Below, one piece after another: positions 33,671 through 43,283 of a DNA stretch of 64,000 nucleotides (its first letter is position 1; each line of letters starts with the position of its first letter). Both the position numbers and the translations under genes were made by a program. This stretch comes from an uncultured Winogradskyella sp. GTDB lineage: Bacteria > Bacteroidota > Bacteroidia > Flavobacteriales > Flavobacteriaceae. A model generated the notes under the pieces. It saw only the letters and a program-made list of their open reading frames with translations, was not told the DNA's origin and ran no database searches. The stretch lies in the NCBI RefSeq assembly GCF_947498345.1, contig NZ_CANMJY010000003.1, positions 124,001-188,000 of the forward strand, written 5' to 3'.

Positions 33671-34975
33671 ATGAAAAACTTAAAGAAAATAAATATCGTA
33701 TTGTTTTTGTTGTGTATTACTTTGAGTTTCGCACAGCAAACACCTGCACCAAAACAAGTAAAAGATTTTGCCATTGTTGGTGCAACGGCTCACCTTGGAA
33801 ACGGAACAATAATTGAAAATAGCATTATCGTAGTAAGTAATGGTAAAATTACCACAATTGGACCAGCTGACTCTACTCCACTCACTCGACAAGCCATGGA
33901 TATTATCGATGCCAAAGGCAAACACGTTTATCCTGGTTTTATAGTCTCTAATGGCACATTGGGTCTAGTAGAAGTTGATGCTGTAAAAGCATCTAATGAC
34001 CTATCAGAAATGGGCACTTACAATCCACATATTAGAAGTATTATAGCATATAATGCAGAATCTAAAGTTGTAGAATCCATGAGACCTAATGGCGTATTAT
34101 TAGGCCAAGTTGTACCGAGAGGTGGTCGTATTGCAGGTACGTCTTCTATAGTACAGTATGATGCTTGGAACTGGGAAGATGCTGCTATTAAAACAGATGA
34201 TGGTATACACATCAACTGGCCAAATAGTTTTAGTAGAGGACGTTGGTGGTTAGGTGAAGATCCAAGTCTAAAACCTAATAAGAATTATGTAAAACAAGTT
34301 AAAGAGTTAAAAGACTACTTTAATGAAGCTAAAAGCTATAATAAAGGTGATAAGAAAAACGTAAACTTACCTTTTGAAGCTATGTCTGGTTTATTTGATG
34401 GATCTAAGCATCTTTATATTAATGCAGATGATGAAAAAAGTATCACAGATGCCGTAAATTTTGCAAAATCAAATGGAGTATCTAAAATTACTATCGTAGG
34501 TGGTTACCAAGCTGGTAATATTGCTGATTTTTTAAAGCAGCATAATATTTCAGTGATGTTACAACGTATACATACGAGACCAGAGCTAGAAGATCATGAT
34601 TATGACTATACTTTTAAACAAGCAAAACGACTTGTAGATACAGGTGTGTTAGTGTCTTTAGAACCTAGTGGACAAATGGAACGTATGAATTCGCGTAACC
34701 TTCCTTTCTATGCTGGTACAACCGTTGCATATGGCTTAACCAAAGAACAGGCTTTACAACTTATCACTCTAAATGCAGCAAAAATCATGGGTATTGATGA
34801 TAAGTATGGCACTTTAGAGGTTGGTAAAAGTGCTACTTTATTTATTAGTGAAGGTGATGCTTTAGACATGAGAACAAATATTGTATCTAAGGCATTTATT
34901 GATGGCAGAGATATAAACTTAGAAACACACCAAACTGAATTATGGAAACGTTATTCTGAGAAGTATAAAGAGTAA
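33671..34975 (+). CDS. Amidohydrolase-like protein lacking the HxH motif
   Basis: This 434-residue exported protein (signal ending ITLSFAQQ) shows the amidohydrolase frame: GNGTIIENSIIVVSNGKI at the start and ALQLITLNAAKIMGIDDKYG then LEVGKSATLFIS at the end. However, the metal-binding segment reads YPGFIVSNGTLGLVEVDAV instead of GFIDxHxH. It therefore probably lacks the normal metal site and may be non-catalytic. It is 11 bp downstream of the double amidohydrolase and is likely a partner subunit. Confidence 0.88.
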   Translation: MKNLKKINIVLFLLCITLSFAQQTPAPKQVKDFAIVGATAHLGNGTIIENSIIVVSNGKITTIGPADSTPLTRQAMDIIDAKGKHVYPGFIVSNGTLGLVEVDAVKASNDLSEMGTYNPHIRSIIAYNAESKVVESMRPNGVLLGQVVPRGGRIAGTSSIVQYDAWNWEDAAIKTDDGIHINWPNSFSRGRWWLGEDPSLKPNKNYVKQVKELKDYFNEAKSYNKGDKKNVNLPFEAMSGLFDGSKHLYINADDEKSITDAVNFAKSNGVSKITIVGGYQAGNIADFLKQHNISVMLQRIHTRPELEDHDYDYTFKQAKRLVDTGVLVSLEPSGQMERMNSRNLPFYAGTTVAYGLTKEQALQLITLNAAKIMGIDDKYGTLEVGKSATLFISEGDALDMRTNIVSKAFIDGRDINLETHQTELWKRYSEKYKE

Positions 34976-34987
34976 TGTAGATAGAAT

Positions 34988-35017
34988 AAAAAAGCGAGCC
35001 AATTGGTTCGCTTTTTT
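34988..35017 (+). terminator. Bidirectional terminator
   Basis: AAAAAAGCGAGCC pairs with GGTTCGCTTTTTT (one mispair) around the loop AATT. It lies between the convergent amidohydrolase and DUF6503 genes. Confidence 0.85.
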
Positions 35018-35036
35018 CAACTCTTAAAACATAAAT

Positions 35037-35828
35037 TTATTCAATAACCTTTCCGTCTTTAGGTATTGCAAACATTGAATTATCTGGCACTTCTTCAGAA
35101 AGAAGAACATCAGTAAATTCAACAGTATTTCGTAATTCAGTCGGAACATTATTTTCGTATGTATACCAACTTATACTCTTTGGTAATATCAAACCATTAA
35201 TCGTTTGCCAGTCATTGTATCGTATATACCTAAAATCTTTACTCTTTTCGTCTTTCCCAAATGTAACGGTATAGCTCAACCATTGCATTTGTCCTGTATC
35301 AGAATTATAATAAACTACGTATTGATCATCTGGTGACACTCCTACTCCTGCTTCATAAGAAATTAAAATACCTGGATAGGTTTTACCTTCAAAAGTCAAT
35401 GGAGCAACGTTTTCATAAATTATACCATCGTCACCTACAATAAAAGGCATGGCATAGAAATACATCATTAAGCCTTTATAAAATCTAGCATTGCCTTTAT
35501 ATTCATTTCCATCTTTTTCGCTGACCCATAAGTCTTCACCATTATAACCCATAGCATAGGTTGGTGTATCTATCAGTTCAGCACGGGTTTTTAAGTTCGT
35601 TGTAGTTACTTCTTTTCCATTTGGTTTTTCCATAGTAAAAGACAGTGTTTTCATTTTATTCCAATTGTCAATTCCACCATGGGCGTCAAATACTTTGGTG
35701 ATTGGCTCTGGATAAATACTTGTAGTGATATCTTCGGTAGTTACAGATTTAATTTCTGTTGACTCTACTTTAGCCTCATTTTTACAAGAGATAAGTACAA
35801 TTACTAAAAGAAATATTAGTTGTTTCAT
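35037..35828 (-). CDS. DUF6503 family lipoprotein
   Basis: This 263-residue lipoprotein has a signal with lipidation Cys in LVIVLISCKNE. The mature domain reads KVFDAHGGIDNWNKMKTLSF at the start and later PKSISWYTYE and VPDNSMFAIP, the features of DUF6503. These resemble LolA-like folds with curved beta sheets. Function is unknown, probably envelope-related. It is transcribed alone, with terminators on both sides. Confidence 0.82.
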   Translation of the reverse strand: MKQLIFLLVIVLISCKNEAKVESTEIKSVTTEDITTSIYPEPITKVFDAHGGIDNWNKMKTLSFTMEKPNGKEVTTTNLKTRAELIDTPTYAMGYNGEDLWVSEKDGNEYKGNARFYKGLMMYFYAMPFIVGDDGIIYENVAPLTFEGKTYPGILISYEAGVGVSPDDQYVVYYNSDTGQMQWLSYTVTFGKDEKSKDFRYIRYNDWQTINGLILPKSISWYTYENNVPTELRNTVEFTDVLLSEEVPDNSMFAIPKDGKVIE

Positions 35829-35872
35829 GTTCTGATTTTTTGTGTTTGACGAAATTACACAAAAGGCATTAC

Positions 35873-35907
35873 AAAAAAAGCTTCAGAAAAAAATCTGAAG
35901 CTTTTTT
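35873..35907 (-). terminator. Terminator of the T9SS cargo gene
   Basis: AAAAAAAGCTTCAG pairs with CTGAAGCTTTTTT around an 8-base A-rich loop. It lies 22 bp beyond the stop of the minus-strand gene above it. Confidence 0.87.
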
Positions 35908-35928
35908 AATGTTATGAATATTTACAAC

Positions 35929-38900
35929 CTACTCAATAATAAGTTTTTCTATAACAATACGACTATCATTTTTAAGTTGTACAAAATACAATCCAGAGTT
36001 TAACGATGACACATCAAGTTCTAATAAATCATCACGCACTACTTGTGGAGTACTAATGATTTTACCTTGAATATCTATCAGTGACACTTCTAAATCATTA
36101 ACCGATTTACCATTTAACGCAATTGTAACTTTAGTATTAGCCGGATTTGGATATAGACTTACATCTGCACCATTAAAATCATTGACCGAAAGTGGTTCTA
36201 TAAACGTAGTATTATACGTATTGGTAATAATTGGCGCATTAAAATCAAAATAAATCGAAGCTGAGTTTGGAATCACATCATTTACAGCATAACCAGCTTT
36301 TGGCTTAATTTTAAAATACACAAAACCATTACTTCCGTCCGCATCATCTTGCTCTGCTGGTAAGTTAATGTCATCAAAAAACCATTCTAAACTTGTACCT
36401 GTTCGTGTTACTGTATAATCATGGCTGGCACGAAGCATCTGAAATGTCGTTTCATCTAACTGTACATCTAATTCATCTTCAATTCTAACAAAAATAGCTT
36501 CAGCTGTGCCTACATTCTGAAAACGAATGGTGTAATATAAATATTCATCCGTAGTAACAAAATCATCATAAACTATTTCTGGTCCATGAGACTCCATTTT
36601 ATCATTAGGGTCGTATGAACCTATTACAATTTCAGAAAGCGTTGATATATTGTTTTCTGACACCAGATCATTTGAAGCTGTAGTATATTCAGCAATATTT
36701 GTAACTATTTCACCCAGAGGTACGCTCACAGGACAGAACAAAGTAATGTCTACCACTCGACTTTCACCAGCTACTAAATTTGTGAAGTTTAAAGTAAAAC
36801 CATTTGCTGTATTTGTAATACTCATGTCTGTATTACTTAAAGCCGTATCATTTATTACCAGGTCATCATCTACTGTAAATTCTACTGAACCAGAAGCAAT
36901 AGTTGGACCACTTAAATTTTGTATAATCAAAAGATTAGTATGTTCAAAGCCTGGTCTTGGAGATGCGAATGGATTAACAAGATACACACCTAAATCTTCA
37001 CATGTTAAATTATCTACTACTGGGAAATTTACTTGGGCAACTTCTCCAAAGGAAACACTAACATCATCAAATGCTGTGGTTGTTAGCGTATAGCAATTTG
37101 TATAGTCGTCATTGATTTGATAGGTTATATCATAAGTATCAGATTCGTTATCGCTAAGGATAGTAAAACTTCCGTTTGAAGAATTTACAACATTAATAAT
37201 GCCATCATTATTTTTCTCATACGTAAATGAACCATTGGTAAAATTCGTTTCAGAATTATCAAAACTACCATTGGCATTAGTATCATTAAAAGCATTCATA
37301 CTTATTAATCCTACATCATCACAAATTGATCCTACATCAAAGCTACCTGCTTTAAAGAATACTGCAGTATCGTAAAGTGCATCTGAGTCATCTGCAACAA
37401 CTAATTTTATATGATACGTTTCCCCTATATTAACATTAGCTTGTGCTGTAAAGCTTACCGTTCTACCATTAAAATTTGTTGGTGGCGCATTAGCAGCTGT
37501 ATAGCCACCAAAAAATTCTGGATTGGCTGCATCGCAATTGTCATTCGCATTGTGAATATTTGTAACTGTAATTGGTAAATCTGTTCCAGGTATTAAAGCG
37601 AGATTTGTTGTATTACCCATAGCGTCCGTGAGTAAAAAAGCAAAAGCATCAGAAAACTGACATTCAAATTGTCCTCCGTTATACTCTTCAGAAGCCATTA
37701 AGAAATCAAAATTAATTTGATTTACTACTGGTACAAAATCAAACTCTATAGAGGTTGCATTATTTGAATTGATGCCTAACGTTGTATCTAAATCATTATC
37801 TCCAGGCCAATTATTGGTACCAGAGCTAGCCAATTCGTCATTTGGACCTTCGGCATCGGCCGCACTTCCTGTACTGATAAGCAAACCTTCTGAGAACGGA
37901 AAGTCGCTACCTGCATAAACAAAATAACCTATACCATTAGGCTCTTGTCCAGCAATGCTACCCGTAGAATAGGTAATATTAGATATTTGACTACATTCAT
38001 TTCCTATAAGCACATTTTGCACTAATTCTTCAACAGTAAATTGGCTTTGGTCTACAATAAGATTCTCTCCGACCACTAAAACTTCAAGATTTGTTGATGC
38101 AGTACAACCTTCAGGATTATCATCAGTCACGGTAAACGTTACAGTATAACTTCCTTCTTGAGTATAATCGTGAGTTACAGCAGCACCTGATACAGAACTA
38201 CCATCTCCAAAATTCCAATTATAAGTAGCGTTGGTACCATCATTAGAAAACGTAGCACTTCCATTAAAACTTACCGTATCACCTGCTTGTACAACTACAA
38301 TTCCAGAATCGTTAACCTCTGGTGTTGTAGTATCTACCGTTGGCGTAATTTCCTGGCAAGGCATACAGGTTTGATCTGCTACCAGATTAAAACTACTGGT
38401 CTGTACACTACAAAAATTAAAGTCTGTAACAGCAACATATATAGTTTGTGGGTTACTGAAGTTTGTAAAAGGTGATGATAAAGGATTCGTTAAATTTAAA
38501 GCATCTAACTCTGTTAAGTGATATGTTACTATAAGCTCCCACGAGCTTTGATTGGTTAAGACCTCTTGATCTTTTTCGTTTAAATTAAATTCCGTTAAAC
38601 CATCCATATCTGTATCACAGACTACAAAATCTGTAATATCAATAAGCGGATCAGCACCAGTGACTATAAGTTCTACAACAGCCAGAGCAAAACAAGACGA
38701 ATTATTATCTTCAATTCTAATATAAAGCAACTGAACAAATGGAACAATATTAGTATAAGAAAACTCAGTATTAATAGCATTTGTAGCTGCGTCTGCATCT
38801 GCCTGGGTTTCATGGTAAGTTACGGTTAAACCTGTAAGACCATTTGTAATCTCGGATGTCATAGTTTCTAAATCAAATTCTCCAAATCCATTACCAATAT

Positions 38901-39513
38901 TACAGCTAAAAAGTGTATTGGGTTGATTATAATTAAGTGTACCATCAAACGATACATTGAAAGATTCAAAAGCAGAACAGCCAGTTATGTTATCAAAGAC
39001 CTGAACGGAATAAGGCCCCTCTTGTGTAACTTCGAGAAAAGGATTGGTCTCAGACTGTAGGACAAAACCATCATAGGACCAAAGAAATGAAAATTGACTA
39101 CCACCTAAACCTGTATCAATTACCGTTGAATTACCCTGACATATAGAAACATCGTCTATTGTAACAGATGGTAATGGGTTAACAATTATATCAAAAGCAT
39201 AGGTTTCGTAATTCCCAGTACTAAACTCAAAAACTCTGGCATACAAAGTTTGTGGGTTACTGGTATTTGTATAAGGCCCAACAATAGGATTCATACCACT
39301 TTCAGCATCTGCTAAAGTTTCGTGATAGGTAATTGTTAATGTGCTAGGATCTAGAATTCCTAAAATAACCTGATCGTTAATTGTTAAGTCAAATACTGCG
39401 AAACCATCTTCATTATCATCGCAAATTTCGATTTGAGAAGGCGGATTAGCAATTTGAGAAAATGTATTTAAGAAAAAGAGGCAAAGAATTAAAGTGAGTA
39501 ATCGGTGTTTCAT
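35929..39513 (-). CDS. Large secreted protein with PKD, choice-of-anchor L and T9SS sorting domains
   Basis: This 1194-residue exported protein has a signal peptide (ending LNTFSQ). An N-terminal array follows, with repeats of the form TYHETLADAESGMNPI near residues 60, 230 and 330. A PKD domain lies about 390-480 (ATYNWNFGDGSSV, GSYTVTFTVTDD), then a choice-of-anchor L domain about 485-730 (GLLISTGSAADAEGPND). A DUF11-like adhesion region comes next, then a type IX C-terminal sorting domain from about 1110 (VSLYPNPANTKVTIAL, LNSGLYFVQLKN). It is probably a cell-surface or released adhesin-like cargo. It is transcribed alone. Confidence 0.92.
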   Translation of the reverse strand: MKHRLLTLILCLFFLNTFSQIANPPSQIEICDDNEDGFAVFDLTINDQVILGILDPSTLTITYHETLADAESGMNPIVGPYTNTSNPQTLYARVFEFSTGNYETYAFDIIVNPLPSVTIDDVSICQGNSTVIDTGLGGSQFSFLWSYDGFVLQSETNPFLEVTQEGPYSVQVFDNITGCSAFESFNVSFDGTLNYNQPNTLFSCNIGNGFGEFDLETMTSEITNGLTGLTVTYHETQADADAATNAINTEFSYTNIVPFVQLLYIRIEDNNSSCFALAVVELIVTGADPLIDITDFVVCDTDMDGLTEFNLNEKDQEVLTNQSSWELIVTYHLTELDALNLTNPLSSPFTNFSNPQTIYVAVTDFNFCSVQTSSFNLVADQTCMPCQEITPTVDTTTPEVNDSGIVVVQAGDTVSFNGSATFSNDGTNATYNWNFGDGSSVSGAAVTHDYTQEGSYTVTFTVTDDNPEGCTASTNLEVLVVGENLIVDQSQFTVEELVQNVLIGNECSQISNITYSTGSIAGQEPNGIGYFVYAGSDFPFSEGLLISTGSAADAEGPNDELASSGTNNWPGDNDLDTTLGINSNNATSIEFDFVPVVNQINFDFLMASEEYNGGQFECQFSDAFAFLLTDAMGNTTNLALIPGTDLPITVTNIHNANDNCDAANPEFFGGYTAANAPPTNFNGRTVSFTAQANVNIGETYHIKLVVADDSDALYDTAVFFKAGSFDVGSICDDVGLISMNAFNDTNANGSFDNSETNFTNGSFTYEKNNDGIINVVNSSNGSFTILSDNESDTYDITYQINDDYTNCYTLTTTAFDDVSVSFGEVAQVNFPVVDNLTCEDLGVYLVNPFASPRPGFEHTNLLIIQNLSGPTIASGSVEFTVDDDLVINDTALSNTDMSITNTANGFTLNFTNLVAGESRVVDITLFCPVSVPLGEIVTNIAEYTTASNDLVSENNISTLSEIVIGSYDPNDKMESHGPEIVYDDFVTTDEYLYYTIRFQNVGTAEAIFVRIEDELDVQLDETTFQMLRASHDYTVTRTGTSLEWFFDDINLPAEQDDADGSNGFVYFKIKPKAGYAVNDVIPNSASIYFDFNAPIITNTYNTTFIEPLSVNDFNGADVSLYPNPANTKVTIALNGKSVNDLEVSLIDIQGKIISTPQVVRDDLLELDVSSLNSGLYFVQLKNDSRIVIEKLIIE

Positions 39514-39647
39514 AAACTATAAATTAGATTGATATTGTAGTTATTTACCTATAAAACAGACTTAGCATTAAATCTCCTAGGTCTTTTTTATGCCTTATGC
39601 AAAATACATTAATATTTACAGTAATTTAGTCAACTATTATATTTTTC

Positions 39648-40445
39648 ATGATCAAAAAAATTAGTAGCCCACAAAACCCATTAATTAAGCAACTTGCTCA
39701 GTTAAAAGAAAAATCTCGAGAGCGAAAAAAAACGAACACCTTCTTAATTGAAGGCAAACGCGAATTATCTCTTGCCATAAAAGGCGGTTACAAAATTACA
39801 ACCTTACTTTTCTATGCCGATTTGTTTTCTGAAAGTGAAGCTAAAGCGATGAGTAGCTATGGTATAGAAATTATTGAAATCTCTAAAGACGTATTTCAAA
39901 AATTAGCACATCGCGATACGACTGAAGGTGTTATTGCATTAGTAAATGCAAAACAACATGGCCTTGAAGATTTAAAATTAGAATCCAAAAACCCATTAAT
40001 CTTAGTAGCCGAAGCTCCAGAAAAACCAGGAAACATCGGTGCGCTTTTAAGAACCGCTGATGCCGCAAATGTTGACGCTGTGATTATTGCCAATCCAAAA
40101 TCAGACCTTTACAATCCCAATATTATTCGATCTAGTGTTGGTGGTGTGTTTACTACCGAAATTGCTTTAGCAAGTTCTGAGGAAGCAATTGCCTTTTTAA
40201 AAAAATACAGTTTCACTATTTTTTCTGCCATTTTGCAAGAGTCAGAGCCTTATCACACTCAAGATTACACCTTACCAACGGCTATAGTAGTAGGTACTGA
40301 AGCTACAGGCTTAACTCAGGAGTGGCGAGATGCCGCAACTCAAAATATCAGTATTCCTATGCAAGGGGTTATCGATTCTATGAATGTGTCTGTTGCTGCT
40401 GGAATTCTTATTTTTGAAGCGAAAAGACAACGGAATTTTAATTAA
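39648..40445 (+). CDS. SPOUT-family RNA methyltransferase (TrmH-like)
   Basis: This 265-residue protein has an N-terminal substrate-binding domain (RKKTNTFLIEGKRELSLAI) and a C-terminal SPOUT knot domain. The three SPOUT motifs are PEKPGNIGALLRTADAANV, VVGTEATGLTQEWRD and SIPMQGVIDSMNVSVAAGI. It probably 2'-O-methylates tRNA or 23S rRNA ribose; the target cannot be decided. The M48 protease gene follows on the same strand after 68 bp. Confidence 0.93.
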   Translation: MIKKISSPQNPLIKQLAQLKEKSRERKKTNTFLIEGKRELSLAIKGGYKITTLLFYADLFSESEAKAMSSYGIEIIEISKDVFQKLAHRDTTEGVIALVNAKQHGLEDLKLESKNPLILVAEAPEKPGNIGALLRTADAANVDAVIIANPKSDLYNPNIIRSSVGGVFTTEIALASSEEAIAFLKKYSFTIFSAILQESEPYHTQDYTLPTAIVVGTEATGLTQEWRDAATQNISIPMQGVIDSMNVSVAAGILIFEAKRQRNFN

Positions 40446-40513
40446 CTAAAGGATGTCAATTCGAGTGATTCCGAATTTTTCGGAATTGTATCGAGAACCC
40501 GTAAAACTATCTA

Positions 40514-41749
40514 ATGGAAGCAGAAACTCTTTTTTATATAATCATAGCAATCATTATCGTCAATTTCATTAAAGACAAAGTCTTAGATACTATAAATGCA
40601 AAACATTTTAATGATCCGGTTCCTGAGGAATTGAACGACGTATACGATGAAGACGAGTATAAAAAATCACAAGCTTACAAAGCAACAAATTATAAGTTTG
40701 GTGTATGGTCGTCTCTATTTTCATTAGTATTGACCTTAGCGTTTTTAGTCTTAGATGGTTTGGAATATGTCGATAACATAGCCCGAAGCTATTCTGATAA
40801 CGCTATCGTAATTGCTTTAATTTTCTTTGGAATTATTATGATTGCCAGTGATATTATTACCACACCTTTTGCCTATTACAAAACCTTTGTCATCGAAGAA
40901 CAATTTGGTTTTAATAAAACCACAAAGAAGACTTTTGTGTTAGATAAATTAAAAGGTTTGCTAATGATGGTAATTATTGGTGGTGGCATTATTGCTTTAA
41001 TTGTGTGGTTTTATCAGTTAACAGAGCAACAATTCTGGCTCTATGCCTGGGGCATTGTAACCGTTTTTACCGTGTTTATGAATATGTTTTATTCTAAACT
41101 AATTGTACCACTATTTAATAAACAAACTCCATTAGAAGATGGTGAATTGCGCCATAAAATTTCGGATTACGCTAAGTCTGTTGGGTTTAGTTTAAATAAA
41201 ATTTTCATCATTGATGGCTCAAAACGCAGTACCAAAGCCAATGCATATTTCTCGGGTTTTGGAAGCGAAAAACGCGTTACCTTGTACGACACCTTAGTTA
41301 ATGATTTAGACGATGAAGAAATCGTTGCCGTTTTAGCACACGAGGTTGGGCATTACAAACGTAAGCACATCATTTTTAATTTGGTGGCTTCTGTTCTACT
41401 CACAGGATTAACACTCTATATTTTATCCATATTTATTTCTAATCCTTTATTATCTAACGCTATTGGTGTGGCAATACCAAGTTTTCATGTGGGCTTAATT
41501 GCCTTTGGATTGCTCTACTCGCCTATTTCTGAACTCACGGGTTTAATAATGAATTACGTCTCGCGAGTATTTGAATACCAAGCCGATGATTATGCCAAAA
41601 ACACCTATAAGGCAGAACCTCTAATTACATCCTTAAAAAAGCTCTCCAAAAATAGTTTAAGCAACCTTACGCCTCACAAAGCCTATGTGTTTATGCATTA
41701 CTCGCATCCTACACTTTTAGAACGCGTTAGGAATTTGAGGAAACGATAG
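40514..41749 (+). CDS. M48 family metalloprotease (Ste24/CAAX protease type)
   Basis: This 411-residue integral membrane protease has several helices and the zinc motif HEVGH at residues 276-280. A distal ligand segment SRVFEYQADDYA follows, and the C-terminus reads MHYSHPTLLERVRNLRKR, a Ste24 feature. Such enzymes cleave membrane-associated or misfolded substrates. The stop lies about 30 bp before the hairpin into which cassette 4 was inserted, so the cassette does not disrupt it. Confidence 0.93.
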   Translation: MEAETLFYIIIAIIIVNFIKDKVLDTINAKHFNDPVPEELNDVYDEDEYKKSQAYKATNYKFGVWSSLFSLVLTLAFLVLDGLEYVDNIARSYSDNAIVIALIFFGIIMIASDIITTPFAYYKTFVIEEQFGFNKTTKKTFVLDKLKGLLMMVIIGGGIIALIVWFYQLTEQQFWLYAWGIVTVFTVFMNMFYSKLIVPLFNKQTPLEDGELRHKISDYAKSVGFSLNKIFIIDGSKRSTKANAYFSGFGSEKRVTLYDTLVNDLDDEEIVAVLAHEVGHYKRKHIIFNLVASVLLTGLTLYILSIFISNPLLSNAIGVAIPSFHVGLIAFGLLYSPISELTGLIMNYVSRVFEYQADDYAKNTYKAEPLITSLKKLSKNSLSNLTPHKAYVFMHYSHPTLLERVRNLRKR

Positions 41750-41777
41750 CTTGGCATTTTAGAATAAAAAGCCGAAC

Positions 41778-41825
41778 TTCGTTAACGACTGATATAAGTC
41801 ATTAAAACAGACTCATATCACTAAG
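41778..41825 (+). repeat. Left half of an interrupted attC-like hairpin (cassette 4 target)
   Basis: TTCGTTAAC (41778-41786) has its exact complement GTTAACGAA not here but at 43409-43417, beyond the cassette. Next to it, GATATAAGTC (41791-41800) pairs with GACTCATATC (41810-41819) with one mispair. Removing the cassette at G^TT restores a two-stem hairpin with an unpaired spacer between stems, the shape of a short attC. Confidence 0.7.
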
Positions 41826-41844
41826 TTGGCAGTAATTAGAAAGA

Positions 41845-42860
41845 ATGAGTAGAAAAACAAATCACAAGTTTAAACATGTTTCAAAGCTTCCAATTTTAAA
41901 GTATAGTGGATTTAGTCCTAAATTTGGAGATATTGAAATTGCAAAAAAACACAATTATTGTGTGATTAAAGATGTTGCAGTAACTGGTGATGCTCCAAAA
42001 GACATTATTCGATATTATGAATACGGACATTCTCTAAAGATTAAAACAAAAAAATGGCCAATTTATATTGCCAAACTTGGCCATAAATATTATCCTCTAG
42101 AATCAATAACGGAACAATTGATTTCGGATGTAGGTAAATGGTATGGTTTTAATCTCGCAGATTCAAAAATTTGTAGCATTGGAGGGCAAATTAGATTTCT
42201 TTCTAGATACTTTTTAAAGAAACATACGGATGAACTCTATCATGGAGCAGATATGTTGCTGGTTACTTAAATGATAAGCAATTTGTAGATGATATAGAGT
42301 TACAAAGAATGACACAAGCATTTTTTACCATCAGTTTCACGAGAGATGTTCTCTCTCACTTTTTCAAAGATTCATTTAATGAAATTTTTAAATCATTCAT
42401 GTTAATGTTATTTTTTGATGCATTAATTGGTAACAATGACAGACACATGTACAATTGGGGAATAATTCGTGACGTTTATGGCGAAAAATTAGCCGAATTC
42501 TCTCCTATCTATGATTCGGCACGAGGTTTGTTATGGAATGAAACAGAAGATAAGATTAATGAAATTTTAAACACTAAGAATCGTAAAGAACAATTCATTA
42601 AGAAATATTGTAAAAATAGTAGACCCAAAATTGGAATCGAAAACGAAGAAAATGTAAATCATTTTGAATTAATTAAATCTTATGACACTTATTTTAAAAA
42701 CACTGAATTTATAAAAGAACTTTTTTCAGAAAATAAAATAGAAAGAGTAATTGAAAATTTTAACATTAAATATAAGACACTAATAAGTAACAATAGACGT
42801 TCTATAGTTACTGATATATTAAGATACAGATTTCAAGAACTAAAAAAAATCGTAACTTAG
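41845..42860 (+). pseudogene. HipA-like kinase core, frameshifted (cassette 4)
   Basis: The frame from 41845 stops at 42270, but the protein continues in another frame from about 42258 to 42860. One extra base near 42256-42257 would give HGADMLAGYLNDKQF and a protein of about 338 residues. HipA C-terminal features are present: a lysine strand WPIYIAKLG, the catalytic LIGNNDRHMYNWGII, and the metal-site segment FSPIYDSARGLLW. The HipA N-subdomain 1 is missing and is instead encoded by the next gene. Such kinases phosphorylate tRNA synthetases or similar targets as toxins. The break may be inactivation or a sequencing error. Confidence 0.78.
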
Positions 42861-42867
42861 CTTATTA

Positions 42868-43278
42868 ATGAAAGAAAAATTAAAAAATATACTGCAAAAA
42901 TTAACTCCATGGTCTGGAGATGATGAATTCTTGTCCAAACTTAACTCAAAGAATGAAAATGCAAAGTTTGAGTTATCGTTTGAGGACAAGTTAGTAGGTA
43001 TACTTGAATTTAGTGAGGACAAGTGGTTTTTTGAGTATTCTAAAGAATACAAAGAAAAGCAGTTTGTTCTTCCATTAATTAACTTTCCAGATATTGATAA
43101 AAAATATGAATTTGAGGAATTAATGCCATTTTTTGCTACTCGAATTCCGAATTTGAATCAACCCTATCATGAAAAGAAGTTGGAAAAACTAGAAGGTGAT
43201 AAAACTAGTTTAGTCTCTTTATTGAAAATCTTCGGAGAAAAGTCCATTAATAATCCTTTTGAGCTTAAGTTTATATAA
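42868..43278 (+). CDS. HipA N-terminal-domain (HipS-like) protein (cassette 4)
   Basis: This 136-residue protein resembles the HipA N-subdomain 1. Features are LVGILEFSEDKWFFEYSKEY, then LPLINFPDIDKKYEF and FEELMPFFATRIPN, corresponding to the FEN/LLPE segment of HipA. In HipBST systems this subdomain is a separate protein, HipS, that neutralises the kinase HipT. Here the gene follows the kinase by 7 bp, the opposite of the usual hipB-hipS-hipT order, and no HipB-like DNA-binding gene is seen. It is likely the antitoxin or regulatory partner, by inference. Confidence 0.75.
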   Translation: MKEKLKNILQKLTPWSGDDEFLSKLNSKNENAKFELSFEDKLVGILEFSEDKWFFEYSKEYKEKQFVLPLINFPDIDKKYEFEELMPFFATRIPNLNQPYHEKKLEKLEGDKTSLVSLLKIFGEKSINNPFELKFI

Positions 43279-43283
43279 ACTAC

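Noticed and set aside
41845..42270. A complete small gene ending at 42270
   Set aside because: The downstream frame continues the HipA-like kinase without a gap, so the stop is the result of a frameshift.
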